Source: Thiogranum sp. (GTDB lineage: Bacteria > Pseudomonadota > Gammaproteobacteria > DSM-19610). Taken from it: a DNA stretch of 64,000 bases. The stretch is from assembly GCA_030148805.1 (NCBI GenBank), contig JASBSS010000036.1, forward strand, positions 62,001-126,000, written 5' to 3'. Positions 1 to 10,187 of the stretch are shown piece after piece (position 1 is the stretch's first letter; each line of letters opens with the position of its first letter). The notes beneath the pieces are model-generated. The model made no database searches. It was given only the letters and a program-made list of their open reading frames with translations, and had not been told where the DNA came from. Position numbers and translations under genes: made by a program.

Positions 1-1341
1 TTCACCGAGGTTGTTCTGTAGCTTTTTCAATATCCTGATTGCCGCCTCGAGGTCGGCCGGCGGATAGAGGGCGGCGAAAGAATCCAGGAGATAGCGCAAT
101 TTCTTACAGGCTTTGCGCAACCCATGCAGTTCCTCGGCCGGGGATTCCGGGCCGATCCTCGCACCCTGGCGAAGGATACGGCGGTAGCGGCGCCAACTGC
201 GGCGCCGGACCACCGCTCCCAGCGGCTTGGCGGCCTCGGGCGCCGTGGGCCGGCGCGCCAGCGGGCGATCGAGATAATCCTGCCAACGCTGCTTGAAGGC
301 GCGGTAGCGGCGGCTTTGCAACTGCACGGCGAGCTGCTCGGAATGAACCCGTTGCCGTTTGTCACGCAAAAGCGCCTGCAAGGGATCCAGCCCGGGGCGC
401 AAGCGCGCCGGAACGGCCCGCCGATAGGCGGCGAAATTCAACAGATAAACGTCCAGATCGCGCGCCTCGCTGGTCACCGCGCTCAGCCATGCGAAATCGT
501 CCCCGAAGCGTTGCTGCACGGACCGGGGAAACAGGCGCTTCAACTCCCCCAACAGACTGCGGCTACGGCGCACAGCGATGCGGAAGTCGTGCAGAAACTC
601 GCTGTCCAGATCGGCGATCAGCCCCGGCTCCTGCGCCTGCATGTCGGCTAACTGTGCCTGCAGCACGCGCCGCGCCGCCGCATCGGCGCGCATATCGGCA
701 CGCAGGGACACGGCCCGCACCGCGCTGTTGTCCAGTGGATGGCTGCCCGCAGCGGTGAGGATCAGGGCGCACAAATCCGCGCAAAGCGGCCGCAGACCGT
801 GGTCCTGTTCCAAGCACGAAACGATGCGCTGGGCGTCCTTGGAGTAACCGCGCAATGGCTGCACACAGAGGTGCTTGCGCAACACGCGAAATCGGCCCTG
901 CGAGTCGCGCAGGCCGAGAGATTCCACCCGTACGCGCACGCGCGTCTTGTCCTCGGCGTCCACGGCGCGCAGGTTGAAACGCCGCAGCCGAACGCTCGCC
1001 AGGGGCAACAGCGCGCGCGGCCCCAGGCGCTTTTCCAGCACCCGCCGCAGCTCGCCGGGCGCCAGCGCCGCCGGGAAGCGCGGTACCTCGGTATCCCAGG
1101 CCAGCGCTGCGCGCACCCGCTGACCGTCGCACACGCGCAGCCGCAGCTCGCCGCCGTGCGCGCCGCGCTCGTGTTCGAGCATCGTGCCCGTGCGCGACAG
1201 GCGGCCGTCGAAGCTGTCGTAGAAGTCCCGCCGCACCTGTTGCACGGCGTCCGCGACCAGGGCGTTCGACCGGACCAGGCGGTCACGCCAACCCGTGAGG
1301 CGCTCGCCCGTGGGCAATGGAAAGAAGATCGCGTTGGGCAT
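1..1341 (-). CDS. CYTH/CHAD-domain protein, 3' end cut by window edge
   Basis: An uninterrupted reading frame of 447 codons runs from an ATG at 1341 to the left window edge without a stop, so the C-terminus is missing. The N-terminal ~190 residues look like a divergent CYTH (triphosphate tunnel) domain: FYDSFDGRL around residues 40-48, then a run of alternating basic and hydrophobic beta-strand residues. The rest is a CHAD domain, with FLHDFRIAVRRSRSLL near the middle and LHGLRKACKKLRYLLDSF near the end, both helices rich in conserved His, Arg and Lys. CHAD domains bind polyphosphate; fused CYTH-CHAD proteins are common and poorly characterised. No good ribosome binding site is visible before the ATG. 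The domain call is firm; enzymatic activity is not established. Confidence 0.82.
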   Translation of the reverse strand, partial: MPNAIFFPLPTGERLTGWRDRLVRSNALVADAVQQVRRDFYDSFDGRLSRTGTMLEHERGAHGGELRLRVCDGQRVRAALAWDTEVPRFPAALAPGELRRVLEKRLGPRALLPLASVRLRRFNLRAVDAEDKTRVRVRVESLGLRDSQGRFRVLRKHLCVQPLRGYSKDAQRIVSCLEQDHGLRPLCADLCALILTAAGSHPLDNSAVRAVSLRADMRADAAARRVLQAQLADMQAQEPGLIADLDSEFLHDFRIAVRRSRSLLGELKRLFPRSVQQRFGDDFAWLSAVTSEARDLDVYLLNFAAYRRAVPARLRPGLDPLQALLRDKRQRVHSEQLAVQLQSRRYRAFKQRWQDYLDRPLARRPTAPEAAKPLGAVVRRRSWRRYRRILRQGARIGPESPAEELHGLRKACKKLRYLLDSFAALYPPADLEAAIRILKKLQNNLGE

Positions 1342-1483
1342 AGATCATGCGGCAGGCCTGCGCGCTGGTGCCCGCCACAGCCTGCCCGGGTCCCCTCGGG
1401 ACAAAGTAAAACACTCAGCCTAGCAGGAATCCCCGCCCCGCCGACACCTCGTCACTCCACGAGGTAGTCGTCTTACACCCGAT

Positions 1484-2083
1484 TCAGGCGAAATCCTGCA
1501 CCAGGGCGGCGCGGATGTTCTCGGGCAAGGGCTCCAGCTGCTGGGTATAGGCCGGGTGGGCGATACCGGCGCCGAGTGAGGCGCCGTCGCGGGCCGCGGC
1601 GATCATTTCGGGGGTGAATTCGAAACGCATGAAATGCACCGAAGAGGTCTTTTCCTCGTTCTCCCGCTCCAGGTCCTCGTCGGCGATACCGAAGACCGGA
1701 TCAAAACCATAGATGCGCAACCACACCTGATCCTCAATGCCTTTGAGCTCGGCCAGGACCTTGCGCCGCTCGGCTTCGTCGGCCACCTCGATCATGAACG
1801 TCGCCTTGAGATTGCTGCCGTCCGGAATCAGGGGATTGTAGGCGTCGAGTTCCTCCTGGATGCCGTCGGCCTCGAAAATCCGCTCGGCGCGCAGCATCTC
1901 CTGGATCTGGTACTGCATCGTGAGGCGGTCCTCGAAATACAACGCGGCGATGTTGCCCAGGGGCACCCGGCGATTCTTCTTGTGGGCGATCACCCGGACG
2001 CGGAAATCGGGGCGCGCTTCGGCGTACTGCTCCAGGGAATACAGATCCTTTCGCGTCAGCTTTTGCATAGTCGTTGCCATCAT
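1484..2083 (-). CDS. DUF3501 family protein
   Basis: This 199-residue protein belongs to the DUF3501 family, a group of unknown function usually found beside rubrerythrin and a CCG-type Fe-S oxidoreductase, as here. The N-terminus (KLTRKDLYSLEQYAEARPDF, about residues 8-27) is typical. It has no signal peptide, membrane segment or cysteine cluster, so it is cytosolic and probably not a redox carrier itself. It starts with two consecutive ATG codons, 6 nt after the stop of the upstream Fe-S gene and with an AGGA motif overlapping that stop, so translation is probably coupled. It is the last gene of the rubrerythrin operon. A role in peroxide handling is inferred only from context. Confidence 0.85.
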   Translation of the reverse strand: MMATTMQKLTRKDLYSLEQYAEARPDFRVRVIAHKKNRRVPLGNIAALYFEDRLTMQYQIQEMLRAERIFEADGIQEELDAYNPLIPDGSNLKATFMIEVADEAERRKVLAELKGIEDQVWLRIYGFDPVFGIADEDLERENEEKTSSVHFMRFEFTPEMIAAARDGASLGAGIAHPAYTQQLEPLPENIRAALVQDFA

Positions 2084-2089
2084 GAGTCC

Positions 2090-3424
2090 TCAAATACCAT
2101 AGGCCTGGCGCAGCAGCTTCAGCGGGTGCTCGGGCGCCCGCGCCTCGCTCAGGCCGTTCTCGATCTGGTGCCCCGCCATGGGACAGTCGCTGCTGTAGTG
2201 ATCCGCCGCGGCTTTCTCCACCCGGTTGATGACGGGTTTGCATATTTTCATCGATATCTCGTGAAACTCTTTTTTCACGGCGTAGGTGCCGTCATGACCG
2301 GAGCAGCGCTCGATCGCCTCCACCTCGGTGCCAGGTATCAGTTGCAGCAGCTCGCGGGTTTTCATTCCCAGGTTCTGCACCCGCAGGTGACAGGCCACGT
2401 GATAGGCGATTTTGCCCAGATTGGCCTTGAAGTCGGTTTTCAGTTGTCCGTGCTTGTGGCGCAGCATCAGGTATTCGAACGGATCGTAGATATGATCGCG
2501 CACCTTGGCCACGTCGGCGTCATCGGGAAACATCAACGGCAGTTCCTGTTTGAACATCAGCACGCACGAGGGCACCGGAGCGACCACATCCCAGCCCTGG
2601 TCGATGAGTTTCACCAGTTGCGGCACGTTGACTTCCTTGGCCTGGCGCACCGCCTGCAGGTCGCCCAGCTCCAGTTTCGGCATGCCGCAGCAGCGCTCGG
2701 TTTCTGTCAGGCGCACCGGCAGACCGTTGTGTTCAAAGATCGCAATCAGGTTCTCGCCCAGTTCGGGCTCGTTGTAGTTGCTGTAACAGGTGGCGAACAA
2801 GGCCACCTTGCCGCGCGTGGGGCCGGCACCAACCGCGGCCACGGCGTCGACGTTACGCTCGGTCGAAAAACGCCGCCGCAGGGTCTTGGCGTGATAGTTC
2901 GGCAGCACCGCGTCCGGATGCACTTCCAGCAGCTCCTCCACCACGCGCCGCCCGAGGCGATTGTGATTCACCGCGTTGACCACGCTGGAGACCACCGGAA
3001 TACCGGCCAGGGTGCCGACCTTGTCGGTGGCCGTGAGGATACGATCGCGCACCCTGGTCTTGCCCTGGCTGTGCTTGAACGCTTTGGCGCGCAACATCAG
3101 ATGAGGAAAATCGACATTCCATTCATGCGGCGGCACGTAGGGACACTTGGTCATGTAGCACATGTCGCAGAGATAACAGTGGTCGACCACGTCCCAATAG
3201 ACGCGCTTGTCCACACCGTCCAACTCCATCGTCTCGGACTCGTCGATGGCGTCGAACAAGGTCGGAAACGCGTGACACAGGCTGAAGCAACGGCGGCAGC
3301 CATGGCAGATGTCGAACACCCGCTCGAGCTCCTCCATCAGGGACTGTTCGTTGTAATACTCGGGATTCTGCCAATCTATGGGGTGGCGGGTCGGCGCCTC
3401 CAGGCTACCTTCGCGGACGGCCAT
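2090..3424 (-). CDS. CCG-domain Fe-S oxidoreductase (GlpC/heterodisulfide reductase-like)
   Basis: The protein has 444 residues. Two ferredoxin-type 4Fe-4S motifs lie at the N-terminus, Cys40/43/46/50 ([11 protein letters not shown]) and Cys83/86/89/94 ([12 protein letters not shown]). Two CCG-type regions follow in the C-terminal half: a CCGM motif near the middle and a later ACH...CSGHDGTY segment. This is the architecture of soluble GlpC, LldE or HdrD-like electron carriers. No flavin domain or membrane helix is visible. It sits between rubrerythrin and DUF3501 on the same strand. The likely job, inferred from context, is to pass electrons to the rubrerythrin diiron site. Such proteins are often annotated as glycerol-3-phosphate dehydrogenase subunits, which the neighbourhood does not support. 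Confidence 0.85.
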   Translation of the reverse strand: MAVREGSLEAPTRHPIDWQNPEYYNEQSLMEELERVFDICHGCRRCFSLCHAFPTLFDAIDESETMELDGVDKRVYWDVVDHCYLCDMCYMTKCPYVPPHEWNVDFPHLMLRAKAFKHSQGKTRVRDRILTATDKVGTLAGIPVVSSVVNAVNHNRLGRRVVEELLEVHPDAVLPNYHAKTLRRRFSTERNVDAVAAVGAGPTRGKVALFATCYSNYNEPELGENLIAIFEHNGLPVRLTETERCCGMPKLELGDLQAVRQAKEVNVPQLVKLIDQGWDVVAPVPSCVLMFKQELPLMFPDDADVAKVRDHIYDPFEYLMLRHKHGQLKTDFKANLGKIAYHVACHLRVQNLGMKTRELLQLIPGTEVEAIERCSGHDGTYAVKKEFHEISMKICKPVINRVEKAAADHYSSDCPMAGHQIENGLSEARAPEHPLKLLRQAYGI

Positions 3425-3503
3425 CGTGTGTCTCCATTCCAGATGAATGTTATCCAGGGCGCGCGGGCATCGCTAAGCGGAATCGGACGCCGCACGAAAC
3501 GCT

Positions 3504-3572
3504 CGCCGCCACGTGGCGGCGGGGTTGACTGAACGGTTAGCGCCGCCGGGACCCGTAAGACAGGTCCCGGCG
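3504..3572. repeat. two strong intergenic inverted repeats
   Basis: Two GC-rich inverted repeats lie between the rubrerythrin stop (3593) and the Fe-S oxidoreductase start (3424). One is a loop-less 18-bp palindrome at 3504-3521 centred on ACGT. The other is a perfect 10-bp stem at 3544-3553 / 3563-3572 with a 9-nt loop. Neither is followed by a T-run on the operon strand, so they are not standard intrinsic terminators. They could be mRNA-processing or stabilising hairpins that let the abundant rubrerythrin message outlast the distal genes. Confidence 0.6.
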
Positions 3573-3592
3573 AGCGCAACAGCACCCGGCGA

Positions 3593-4012
<420 letters not shown>

Positions 4013-4053
4013 GGTTTAACCTCCAAATGAGTGAAAACGGGCGACTGCCCAAC

Positions 4054-4070
4054 TTTAGACTCAGTCTAAA
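4054..4070. promoter_or_regulatory. 17-bp palindromic candidate operator of the rubrerythrin operon
   Basis: The sequence TTTAGACTCAGTCTAAA is a perfect inverted repeat around a single central base, 42 bp before the rubrerythrin ATG. A weaker repeat, CTAGA...TCTAG, follows at 4071-4088. Perfect symmetry at this distance fits a dimeric repressor or activator overlapping the promoter. The GACT/AGTC core recalls half-sites of Rrf2-family iron-sulfur regulators, but the spacing is shorter than in the E. coli IscR type-1 site, so the regulator is not identified. Confidence 0.5.
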
Positions 4071-4225
4071 CTAGAAATCAGAATCTAGCTCAGGCCTTGG
4101 CGGCTGTCAATCGTCGCTTGCGCCGGCGCCCCCTCCCCCCAGCGCAGCCGCCGGCCTCGCGTTGACCCTCACCGAGCGGGCGGGTAACGTTACGCACCCG
4201 GCGAAACTCACGAGAAACCACGACC

Positions 4226-4471
4226 GTGGCCAAACGCAGCGCTAAAACCCCGGATTTCGAAGCCGCCCTGGCGGAGCTCGAAGCCCTGGTGGAGAAAATG
4301 GAACAGGGCGAGCTGAGCCTCGAGGAGTCGCTGGCCCAATTCGAGCGCGGCGTGCAGCTGACCCGCTCCTGTCAACAGGCGCTGCAGGCGGCCGAACAGA
4401 AGGTCCAGATCCTCCTGGAAAAGGACGGCAAGGCCGGCCTGGAACCCTTCGATGACGATGCAACCGCCTGA
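4226..4471 (+). CDS. xseB: exodeoxyribonuclease VII small subunit
   Basis: The 81-residue product matches XseB in length and sequence: [20 protein letters not shown] at the N-terminus and [20 protein letters not shown] in the middle form the helical hairpin that binds the large subunit XseA. The complex degrades single-stranded DNA to oligonucleotides in the cytoplasm. The start is a GTG. The 3' end overlaps the ispA start by 20 nt, the usual gammaproteobacterial xseB-ispA-dxs arrangement, so this is the first gene of that operon. Confidence 0.95.
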   Translation: MAKRSAKTPDFEAALAELEALVEKMEQGELSLEESLAQFERGVQLTRSCQQALQAAEQKVQILLEKDGKAGLEPFDDDATA

Positions 4472-5357
4472 ATTGGCGGCTTTCGCGGAGCACTGCAGAC
4501 ACCGCGTCGAGACCGCCCTGGAGCAGTTCCTGCCCGCCCCCGCCACCCTGCCCCAGGATCTGCACCAGGCCATGCGCTACGCCGTCCTGGATGGCGGCAA
4601 GCGGGTGCGTCCGCTGCTGGTCTATGCCGCCGGGCAAGCCCTGGACGCCGATGAGCAGGCGCTGGACGTGGCCGCCAGCGCGGTCGAGTGCATCCACGCC
4701 TATTCCCTGGTGCACGACGATCTGCCAGCGATGGACAACGACGATCTGCGCCGCGGCAAACCCACCTGCCACCGGGCGTTTGGCGAGGCCCTGGCGATCC
4801 TCGCGGGCGACGCCTTGCAGTGCAAGGCTTTTCACCTGCTGGCGCACGCGCCGATGGGCGCCGTCGACGCCGAGGCGCGGGTGGAGATGCTCGAGCTGCT
4901 GGCGCTGGCCGCCGGGTCACGTGGCATGGTCGGCGGCCAGGCCCTGGACATGGCCGCGGTCGGGCGCGAGCTGGACATCGCCGAACTGGAGGACATGCAT
5001 ATCCACAAGACCGGCGCCCTGATTCGGGCGGCCGTGCTGCTGGGCGCCTGGTGCGCGCCGACACTGGCGCACGACCAGCGCCGCGCGCTGGATCATTATG
5101 CCAAGTGCATCGGCCTGGCCTTTCAGGTGCAGGATGATATTCTCGACGTGATCGGCGACACCCAGGCCCTGGGCAAGCGCGCCGGCGCCGATCGCGCCCG
5201 CCGGAAGCCGACCTATCCGGATCTGCTGGGCCTTGCCGGCGCCCGCGAGCGCGCCCAGGAACTCCACCAGCGCGCCCTGCACAGCCTGGAGGGCTTCGGC
5301 GCCGAAGCCGATCCGCTGCGCTGGCTGTCGCACTACATCGTCGCCCGCTCGGCTTGA
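4452..5357 (+). CDS. ispA: farnesyl diphosphate synthase (geranyltranstransferase)
   Basis: This 301-residue class I trans-prenyltransferase condenses isopentenyl diphosphate with dimethylallyl and geranyl diphosphate to give C15 farnesyl diphosphate. Both aspartate-rich Mg2+ motifs are present: DDLPAMD at residues 89-95 and QDDILD at 227-232. The GGKRVRP substrate-binding segment is at 48-54. The start overlaps xseB, and a second ATG two codons later is equally possible. It supplies precursor for undecaprenyl phosphate and quinones, with dxs directly downstream providing the pathway entry step. Length and motifs are complete. Confidence 0.95.
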   Translation: MTMQPPELAAFAEHCRHRVETALEQFLPAPATLPQDLHQAMRYAVLDGGKRVRPLLVYAAGQALDADEQALDVAASAVECIHAYSLVHDDLPAMDNDDLRRGKPTCHRAFGEALAILAGDALQCKAFHLLAHAPMGAVDAEARVEMLELLALAAGSRGMVGGQALDMAAVGRELDIAELEDMHIHKTGALIRAAVLLGAWCAPTLAHDQRRALDHYAKCIGLAFQVQDDILDVIGDTQALGKRAGADRARRKPTYPDLLGLAGARERAQELHQRALHSLEGFGAEADPLRWLSHYIVARSA

Positions 5358-5440
5358 ACGCCGCTCCCGCCCGCGTGGCTTGCCAGCGCCCACAGCAGCG
5401 GGGATAATTCCCGTCTGCCGCCGCTGTTTTCCCCATCACG

Positions 5441-7324
5441 ATGAACCCCGACCTGCCTCTGCTGAGCCGCATCGACACCCCCCATGACCTGCGCGCGCTG
5501 CGCCCGGGCGACCTGCCACGCCTGGCCGATGAGGCGCGGCGTTTTCTGATCGACACGGTCGCCACCACCGGCGGGCACCTGGCGGCCAATCTGGGCTGCG
5601 TCGAGCTGACGCTGGCGTTGCATTATGTTTTCGACACGCCGCAGGACCGGCTGGTCTGGGACGTCGGCCATCAGAGTTATCTGCACAAGATCCTCACCGG
5701 TCGGCGCGCGCGCATGGGCAGCCTGCGCCAGAAGGATGGGCTCGCCGGCTTCCCCAAGCGCGAGGAAAGTGTCTACGACAGCTTCGGTGTCGGCCACTCC
5801 AGCACCTCGATCAGCGCCGCGCTGGGCATGGCGCTGGCGGCGGCGCGCGCGGGCGACGCACGCCGGGTGGTGGCGGTGATCGGCGATGGCGCCATGACCG
5901 CGGGACAGGCCTTCGAGGCACTCAACCATGCCGGCAGCCTGGATACCAACCTGCTGGTGGTGCTGAACGACAACGACATGTCCATCTCGCCCAACGTGGG
6001 CGGGCTGTCGAACTATCTTGCCCGCCTGCTCTCCGGTCGCACCTATGCCACGGTGCGCGAAGGCAGCAAGAAGGTGCTCCAGGGCATGCCCACGGTGTGG
6101 GAGCTGGCGCGGCGCGCCGAAGAGCATATGAAGGGCATGGTGATCCCCGGGACGCTGTTCGAGGAGCTGGGCTTCAACTACATCGGGCCGATCGACGGCC
6201 ACGATATCGGCGCCCTGGTGAAGACCCTGCGCAATCTGCGCGCCCTGCGTGGGCCGCAGCTTTTGCACGTCGTCACCCGCAAGGGCAAGGGTTACGCCCC
6301 GGCCGAGAGCAATCCGTGCAAGTTCCACGGTGTGGGCAAGTTCGACCCCCACACCGGTCAGGGAACGGCCGCCGCGGCCGGCGCCATGACCTATACCCAG
6401 GTGTTCAGCGACTGGGTCTGCGACATGGCCGAGGCCGACGAGCGGCTGGTGGCGATCACGCCGGCGATGCGCGAGGGTTCCGGACTGGTGAGTTTCTCGC
6501 AACGCTTTCCCCAGCGCTATTACGACGTGGGCATCGCCGAACAGCACAGCGTGACGCTGGCCGCCGGCATGGCCTGCGAGGGCCTGCGCCCGGTGGTGGC
6601 CATCTACTCGACTTTTCTGCAACGCGCCTACGACCAGCTCATCCACGACGTCGCGCTGCAGAAGCTGCCGGTGCTGTTCGCCATCGATCGCGGCGGCCTG
6701 GTGGGCAACGACGGTCCGACCCACTCGGGCAACTACGATTTGAGCTTCCTGCGCTGCGTTCCCAACCTGACCCTGATGACACCGGCCGACGAAAACGAAT
6801 GCCGGCGCATGTTGACCACCGGCATGCAGCTCGAGGGCCCCGCGGCGGTGCGCTATCCCCGTGGCAGCGGGCCGGGCGCGACGATCGAGGCCGGTCTGCA
6901 ACCCCTGCCGGTGGGACGCGCGGCGATCGTGCGCGAGGGCCGCGAGATCGCACTGCTGGTGTTCGGCAGCCCGCTGGCGGCGGCGCTCGGCGCCGCCGAG
7001 CGGCTCGACGCCACGGTGATCAACATGCGCTTCGTCAAGCCGCTCGATACGGCCTGTCTACGGGCCGCGGCCGCCCGTCACCGGCTGCTGGTGAGTATCG
7101 AAGACAACGCCGTGGCGGGGGGCGCGGGGAGCGCGGTAAGCGAGGCCCTGCTCGCCGAAAACATCTATATCCCATTGATATTGATAGGAATTCCAGATCG
7201 CTTCATTGAACACGCCAACCGCGACCAACAGCTCAGCGAGTGCGGCCTGGACGCCGCCGGCATCTACCAGCGCGTGCAGGCGGAAATGCCCGGCGCGATT
7301 GCAACCCTGCGGGCCGTCGATTAA
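5441..7324 (+). CDS. dxs: 1-deoxy-D-xylulose-5-phosphate synthase
   Basis: This thiamine-diphosphate enzyme of 627 residues condenses pyruvate with glyceraldehyde 3-phosphate, the first and controlling step of the MEP isoprenoid pathway. The N-terminal region has [20 protein letters not shown], the ThDP/Mg motif [18 protein letters not shown] and [12 protein letters not shown]. The central pyrimidine-binding domain has the [15 protein letters not shown] segment and a transketolase C-terminal domain follows. Length matches E. coli Dxs (620). It follows ispA after 83 nt on the same strand and is probably cotranscribed with it. Confidence 0.96.
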   Translation: MNPDLPLLSRIDTPHDLRALRPGDLPRLADEARRFLIDTVATTGGHLAANLGCVELTLALHYVFDTPQDRLVWDVGHQSYLHKILTGRRARMGSLRQKDGLAGFPKREESVYDSFGVGHSSTSISAALGMALAAARAGDARRVVAVIGDGAMTAGQAFEALNHAGSLDTNLLVVLNDNDMSISPNVGGLSNYLARLLSGRTYATVREGSKKVLQGMPTVWELARRAEEHMKGMVIPGTLFEELGFNYIGPIDGHDIGALVKTLRNLRALRGPQLLHVVTRKGKGYAPAESNPCKFHGVGKFDPHTGQGTAAAAGAMTYTQVFSDWVCDMAEADERLVAITPAMREGSGLVSFSQRFPQRYYDVGIAEQHSVTLAAGMACEGLRPVVAIYSTFLQRAYDQLIHDVALQKLPVLFAIDRGGLVGNDGPTHSGNYDLSFLRCVPNLTLMTPADENECRRMLTTGMQLEGPAAVRYPRGSGPGATIEAGLQPLPVGRAAIVREGREIALLVFGSPLAAALGAAERLDATVINMRFVKPLDTACLRAAAARHRLLVSIEDNAVAGGAGSAVSEALLAENIYIPLILIGIPDRFIEHANRDQQLSECGLDAAGIYQRVQAEMPGAIATLRAVD

Positions 7325-7352
7325 TATTTGACTGTTTTACTCGGGAATTAGT

Positions 7353-7739
7353 GTGGCCGCGAGCTATAACTTGAAGATTGTGGCGGATTTCGCCTCAGCG
7401 CACACCCTGCGGGGATACCCGGGGGCCTGTGCGCGCATGCACGGCCATAACTGGAAGGTAGAGACCGAGGTGATCGCCACCCGGCTGGACGAGACCGGCA
7501 TGGGGGTGGATTTCAAGGTCATCAAGCAGGCAACGCGGGCGATCGCCGAGCGGCTCGACCACCGCTATCTGAATGAGCTGGAGCCGTTCACCGAAATCAA
7601 CCCGACGGCGGAGAACATCGCCGCCTATTTCTACCGGGAACTCTCGGCGCAACTGAACGGCGAACACATCCGGGTGCACGCTGTTACACTTTGGGAGACC
7701 GAACGCGCCTGTGTGCGTTATGTTGAGGACGAGTTATGA
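7353..7739 (+). CDS. queD: 6-carboxy-5,6,7,8-tetrahydropterin synthase
   Basis: QueD turns dihydroneopterin triphosphate into 6-carboxytetrahydropterin on the way to preQ0 and queuosine. The 128-residue protein has the Zn ligands His17, His30 and His32 ([16 protein letters not shown]), the catalytic Cys26, and the distal LDHRYLNEL and [10 protein letters not shown] segments. The start is a GTG 28 nt after dxs with only a weak ribosome binding site; a second GTG two bases earlier is out of frame. The stop overlaps the folE2 start in an ATGA arrangement, so the two are translationally coupled. Confidence 0.93.
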   Translation: MAASYNLKIVADFASAHTLRGYPGACARMHGHNWKVETEVIATRLDETGMGVDFKVIKQATRAIAERLDHRYLNELEPFTEINPTAENIAAYFYRELSAQLNGEHIRVHAVTLWETERACVRYVEDEL

Positions 7740-8575
7740 GCAAGCAGAGCGCGAACGCCGCCACCGCGGTCACCCGCAATATCGCCGACGTACAGGGCAG
7801 CGCCGACACCCGGCGCATCGCCATCGACAAGGTGGGCATCAAGGACATCCGTCACCCGGTGCGGGTCAAGGACCGCTCCGAGGGCGAACAGCACACGGTG
7901 GCCACCTTCAACATGTACGTCAACCTGCCGCACAATTTCAAAGGCACGCACATGTCGCGCTTCGTCGAGATACTCAACCTGCACGAGCGCGAGATCAGTG
8001 TCGAGTCGTTCAAGGAGATGCTGGGCGAAATGACCGAGCGCCTGGAAGCCGAGGCGGGGCACATCGAAATGACCTTTCCTTATTTCGTCAACAAGACCGC
8101 GCCGGTCTCGGGTGTGCAGAGCCTGCTCGACTACGAGGTCTCGTTTATCGGTGAGGTGCGCGACGGCAAACCGCAGATGCAGATCAAAATTGTCGCTCCG
8201 GTCACCAGCCTGTGTCCCTGTTCGAAGAAGATCTCGGATCGCGGCGCGCACAACCAGCGCTCGCACGTCACCCTGACCGCCACCACCTGTGACTTCATCT
8301 GGATCGAGGAATTGATCGAACTGATCGAGTCGCAGGCCTCGAGCGAGCTGTATGGCCTGCTCAAACGCCCGGACGAGAAATACGTCACCGAGAAAGCCTA
8401 CGACAATCCTAAATTCGTCGAGGACATGGTGCGCGACATCGCCGCGGCCCTGAACGCCGATGATCGCATCAGCGCCTACATCGTGGAATCGGAGAATTTC
8501 GAATCCATCCACAACCACTCGGCGTACGCCTTGATACAACGCGACAAGGCGAGCGATCCGGTACTGATCGACTGA
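7736..8575 (+). CDS. folE2: GTP cyclohydrolase FolE2 (type IB)
   Basis: The 279-residue protein is a type IB GTP cyclohydrolase. It makes 7,8-dihydroneopterin triphosphate, the substrate of QueD and the precursor of folate. Characteristic segments are KAPVSGVQS-like [17 protein letters not shown] around residues 117-133 and the catalytic, metal-binding [20 protein letters not shown] around 158-177. FolE2 is the alternative to Zn-dependent FolE and can use Mn2+ or other metals; in many bacteria it is induced under zinc limitation. The 4-nt overlap with queD places supplier and consumer of the same pterin in one operon. Confidence 0.95.
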   Translation: MSKQSANAATAVTRNIADVQGSADTRRIAIDKVGIKDIRHPVRVKDRSEGEQHTVATFNMYVNLPHNFKGTHMSRFVEILNLHEREISVESFKEMLGEMTERLEAEAGHIEMTFPYFVNKTAPVSGVQSLLDYEVSFIGEVRDGKPQMQIKIVAPVTSLCPCSKKISDRGAHNQRSHVTLTATTCDFIWIEELIELIESQASSELYGLLKRPDEKYVTEKAYDNPKFVEDMVRDIAAALNADDRISAYIVESENFESIHNHSAYALIQRDKASDPVLID

Positions 8576-8591
8576 GGCCGGCCCGGCCGCT

Positions 8592-9497
8592 TCAGCAACA
8601 ACTCTCCCTGGCCAGCCGGCAGCCGCAGGGCTCGTCGCCGCTCTCCAGCTGAACCGTGGCATGGCCGATGCCGAAACGCTCGTGCAGTTGTTGTTGCACC
8701 CGCGCCAGAAAGGCATTGCCCAAGGCCCGCCTGTCGTCGACCACCAGATGGACGGTGAGCGCGCTTTCCGTGGTGCTCAAGCCCCAGATGTGCAAATCGT
8801 GGATGTCGCGGACTTCATCGAGGTCGACCAGATAGGCGCGTACCGCGGCGCTATCGATATGTTCCGGCACCGCGTCCATGGCCAGATTCATCGAGTCGCG
8901 GAGCAAGCCCCAGGTGCCCAGCAGGATCACCAACACGATCGCCAGGCTGATCGCGGGATCCACCCACAGCCAGCCCTGCCACAGAATCAACGCGCCGGCG
9001 ACCACCACCCCCAGAGACACGCCGGCGTCGGCCGCCATGTGCAGAAAGGCGCTGCGCAGGTTCAGATCGTGCTTCTGCCCGGAGACGAACAATAGCGCGG
9101 TGAGGGTGTTGACCAGCACGCCGATCGCGGCCACCAGCATGACCGTCTTGCCCGCGACCGGCTGGGGCGAGACGAAGCGGCCGAAAGCTTCCCAGGCGAT
9201 CCCGCCAAGGGCGAGCAACAGCAACACCGCGCCGGCGACCGAGGCCATGACGGTGGCCTTGCGAAACCCGTAGGTGCGTTTCTCCGAGGCCGCGCGCCGG
9301 GCCAGCACGCTCGCCCCCCAGGCGAGCAGCAGGCTGACCACGTCGCTGAGATTGTGTCCGGCGTCGGCGAGCAGAGCCAGCGACTGGGCGACGAATCCAT
9401 AGCCGCCCTCGATCAGCACGAAACCCAGGTTCAGCGCCACGCCGATGGCGAAGGCGCGGTTGTAATCGTCGCCGGCGTGACTGTGATCGTGCGCCAT
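8592..9497 (-). CDS. cation diffusion facilitator (Zn2+/Co2+/Cd2+-type efflux)
   Basis: This 301-residue CDF transporter exports divalent cations in exchange for protons. It has six expected membrane helices, and the transport-site helices carry HxxxD motifs (ALLADAGHNLSDV about residues 43-55, and AFLHMAADAGVS). A short His-rich N-terminus (AHDHSH) and a cysteine-rich C-terminal tail ending in CGCRLARESCC may bind metal. The frame is open further upstream, but the ATG at 9497 begins the His-rich leader and avoids overlap with the peroxiredoxin, which ends at 9506. It is convergent with folE2. The exact metal is not determined; ZitB/CzcD-like zinc export is most likely. Confidence 0.9.
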   Translation of the reverse strand: MAHDHSHAGDDYNRAFAIGVALNLGFVLIEGGYGFVAQSLALLADAGHNLSDVVSLLLAWGASVLARRAASEKRTYGFRKATVMASVAGAVLLLLALGGIAWEAFGRFVSPQPVAGKTVMLVAAIGVLVNTLTALLFVSGQKHDLNLRSAFLHMAADAGVSLGVVVAGALILWQGWLWVDPAISLAIVLVILLGTWGLLRDSMNLAMDAVPEHIDSAAVRAYLVDLDEVRDIHDLHIWGLSTTESALTVHLVVDDRRALGNAFLARVQQQLHERFGIGHATVQLESGDEPCGCRLARESCC

Positions 9498-9505
9498 AGG
9501 CAGAC

Positions 9506-9970
9506 CTAGAGGCGCTCCACCGCCCGCAGCATCGCCTGGGCGTGCCCGTCGGCGCTGACGCCATAGTGCACCTCCCGCAACCTGCCGTCCTTGTCGATCA
9601 GAAAGGTGGAGCGCACGATGCCCATGGCCTTCTGCCCGTTTTTCTCCTTCTCCTGCCACACGCCGTAGGCCTCGCACAGACGGCCGTCGCTGTCGGCCAG
9701 CAGATCCACCTTGAGGCCGTACTTGTCGACGAAGGCCCGATGGCTGGCGCAGGAGTCGCGGCTGACCCCGATCACCACGGTATCGCGGCGCGCGAACTCA
9801 CTGGCCAGCGCGGTGAACTGGTTGGCCTCGAGGGTGCAGCCGGGCGTGTCGTCCTTGGGATAAAAATAGAGAATGACGTTTTTGCGTCCCTTGAAATCGG
9901 CCAGACTGACGCGGACGTCATCCTGGTTGGGCGCGCTGAAATCCGGCGCCGGCTGGTTCTGTTCGAGCAT
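9506..9970 (-). CDS. bcp: peroxiredoxin of the PrxQ/Bcp type
   Basis: This 154-residue thioredoxin-fold peroxidase reduces H2O2 and organic hydroperoxides. The peroxidatic Cys45 lies in KDDTPGCTLEANQF. The usual E. coli-type resolving Cys five residues later is Asn50 here. Another cysteine, Cys74 in GVSRDSCASH, sits at the start of the next helix, where some PrxQ enzymes place their resolving cysteine, and a third lies in GRLCEAYG. The ATG at 9970 gives normal family length and follows a purine-rich AAGGACGGGG. A TTG eight codons upstream is an unlikely alternative. It lies 8 nt upstream of the CDF transporter on the same strand. Confidence 0.93.
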   Translation of the reverse strand: MLEQNQPAPDFSAPNQDDVRVSLADFKGRKNVILYFYPKDDTPGCTLEANQFTALASEFARRDTVVIGVSRDSCASHRAFVDKYGLKVDLLADSDGRLCEAYGVWQEKEKNGQKAMGIVRSTFLIDKDGRLREVHYGVSADGHAQAMLRAVERL

Positions 9971-10187
9971 GTACGGGACCCCGTCCTTGTGCAATTGATA
10001 TTGCCCTCAATTGTAGGCGCCTGCCGGCGCCGCACAAGCTATCCCCTCCGATCACGCGGGTCTTGGACTGGATGTATACTGGGGCACCGTTAAGTTTTCA
10101 CCCTGCTGTGCTATGGTACGGCCCGCGAAGGGCGCCTCGCACCGGTCCGCCGGCGGCGCCCAAGGATTGTTGTTCCGGGGAATTCAC

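Noticed and set aside
1634-3532. A 632-codon plus-strand frame opposite the DUF3501 and Fe-S genes
   Set aside because: It is the antisense shadow of two genes with clear families and is His/Gln/Leu-rich without domains. The same applies to long frames opposite the PQQ-type propeller (18061-19908), the metallophosphatase (20914-22944) and the chemoreceptor (60758-62632).
10075-10080. TATACT as the gpmI promoter
   Set aside because: No -35 element lies at a normal distance, so I did not list it as a promoter.
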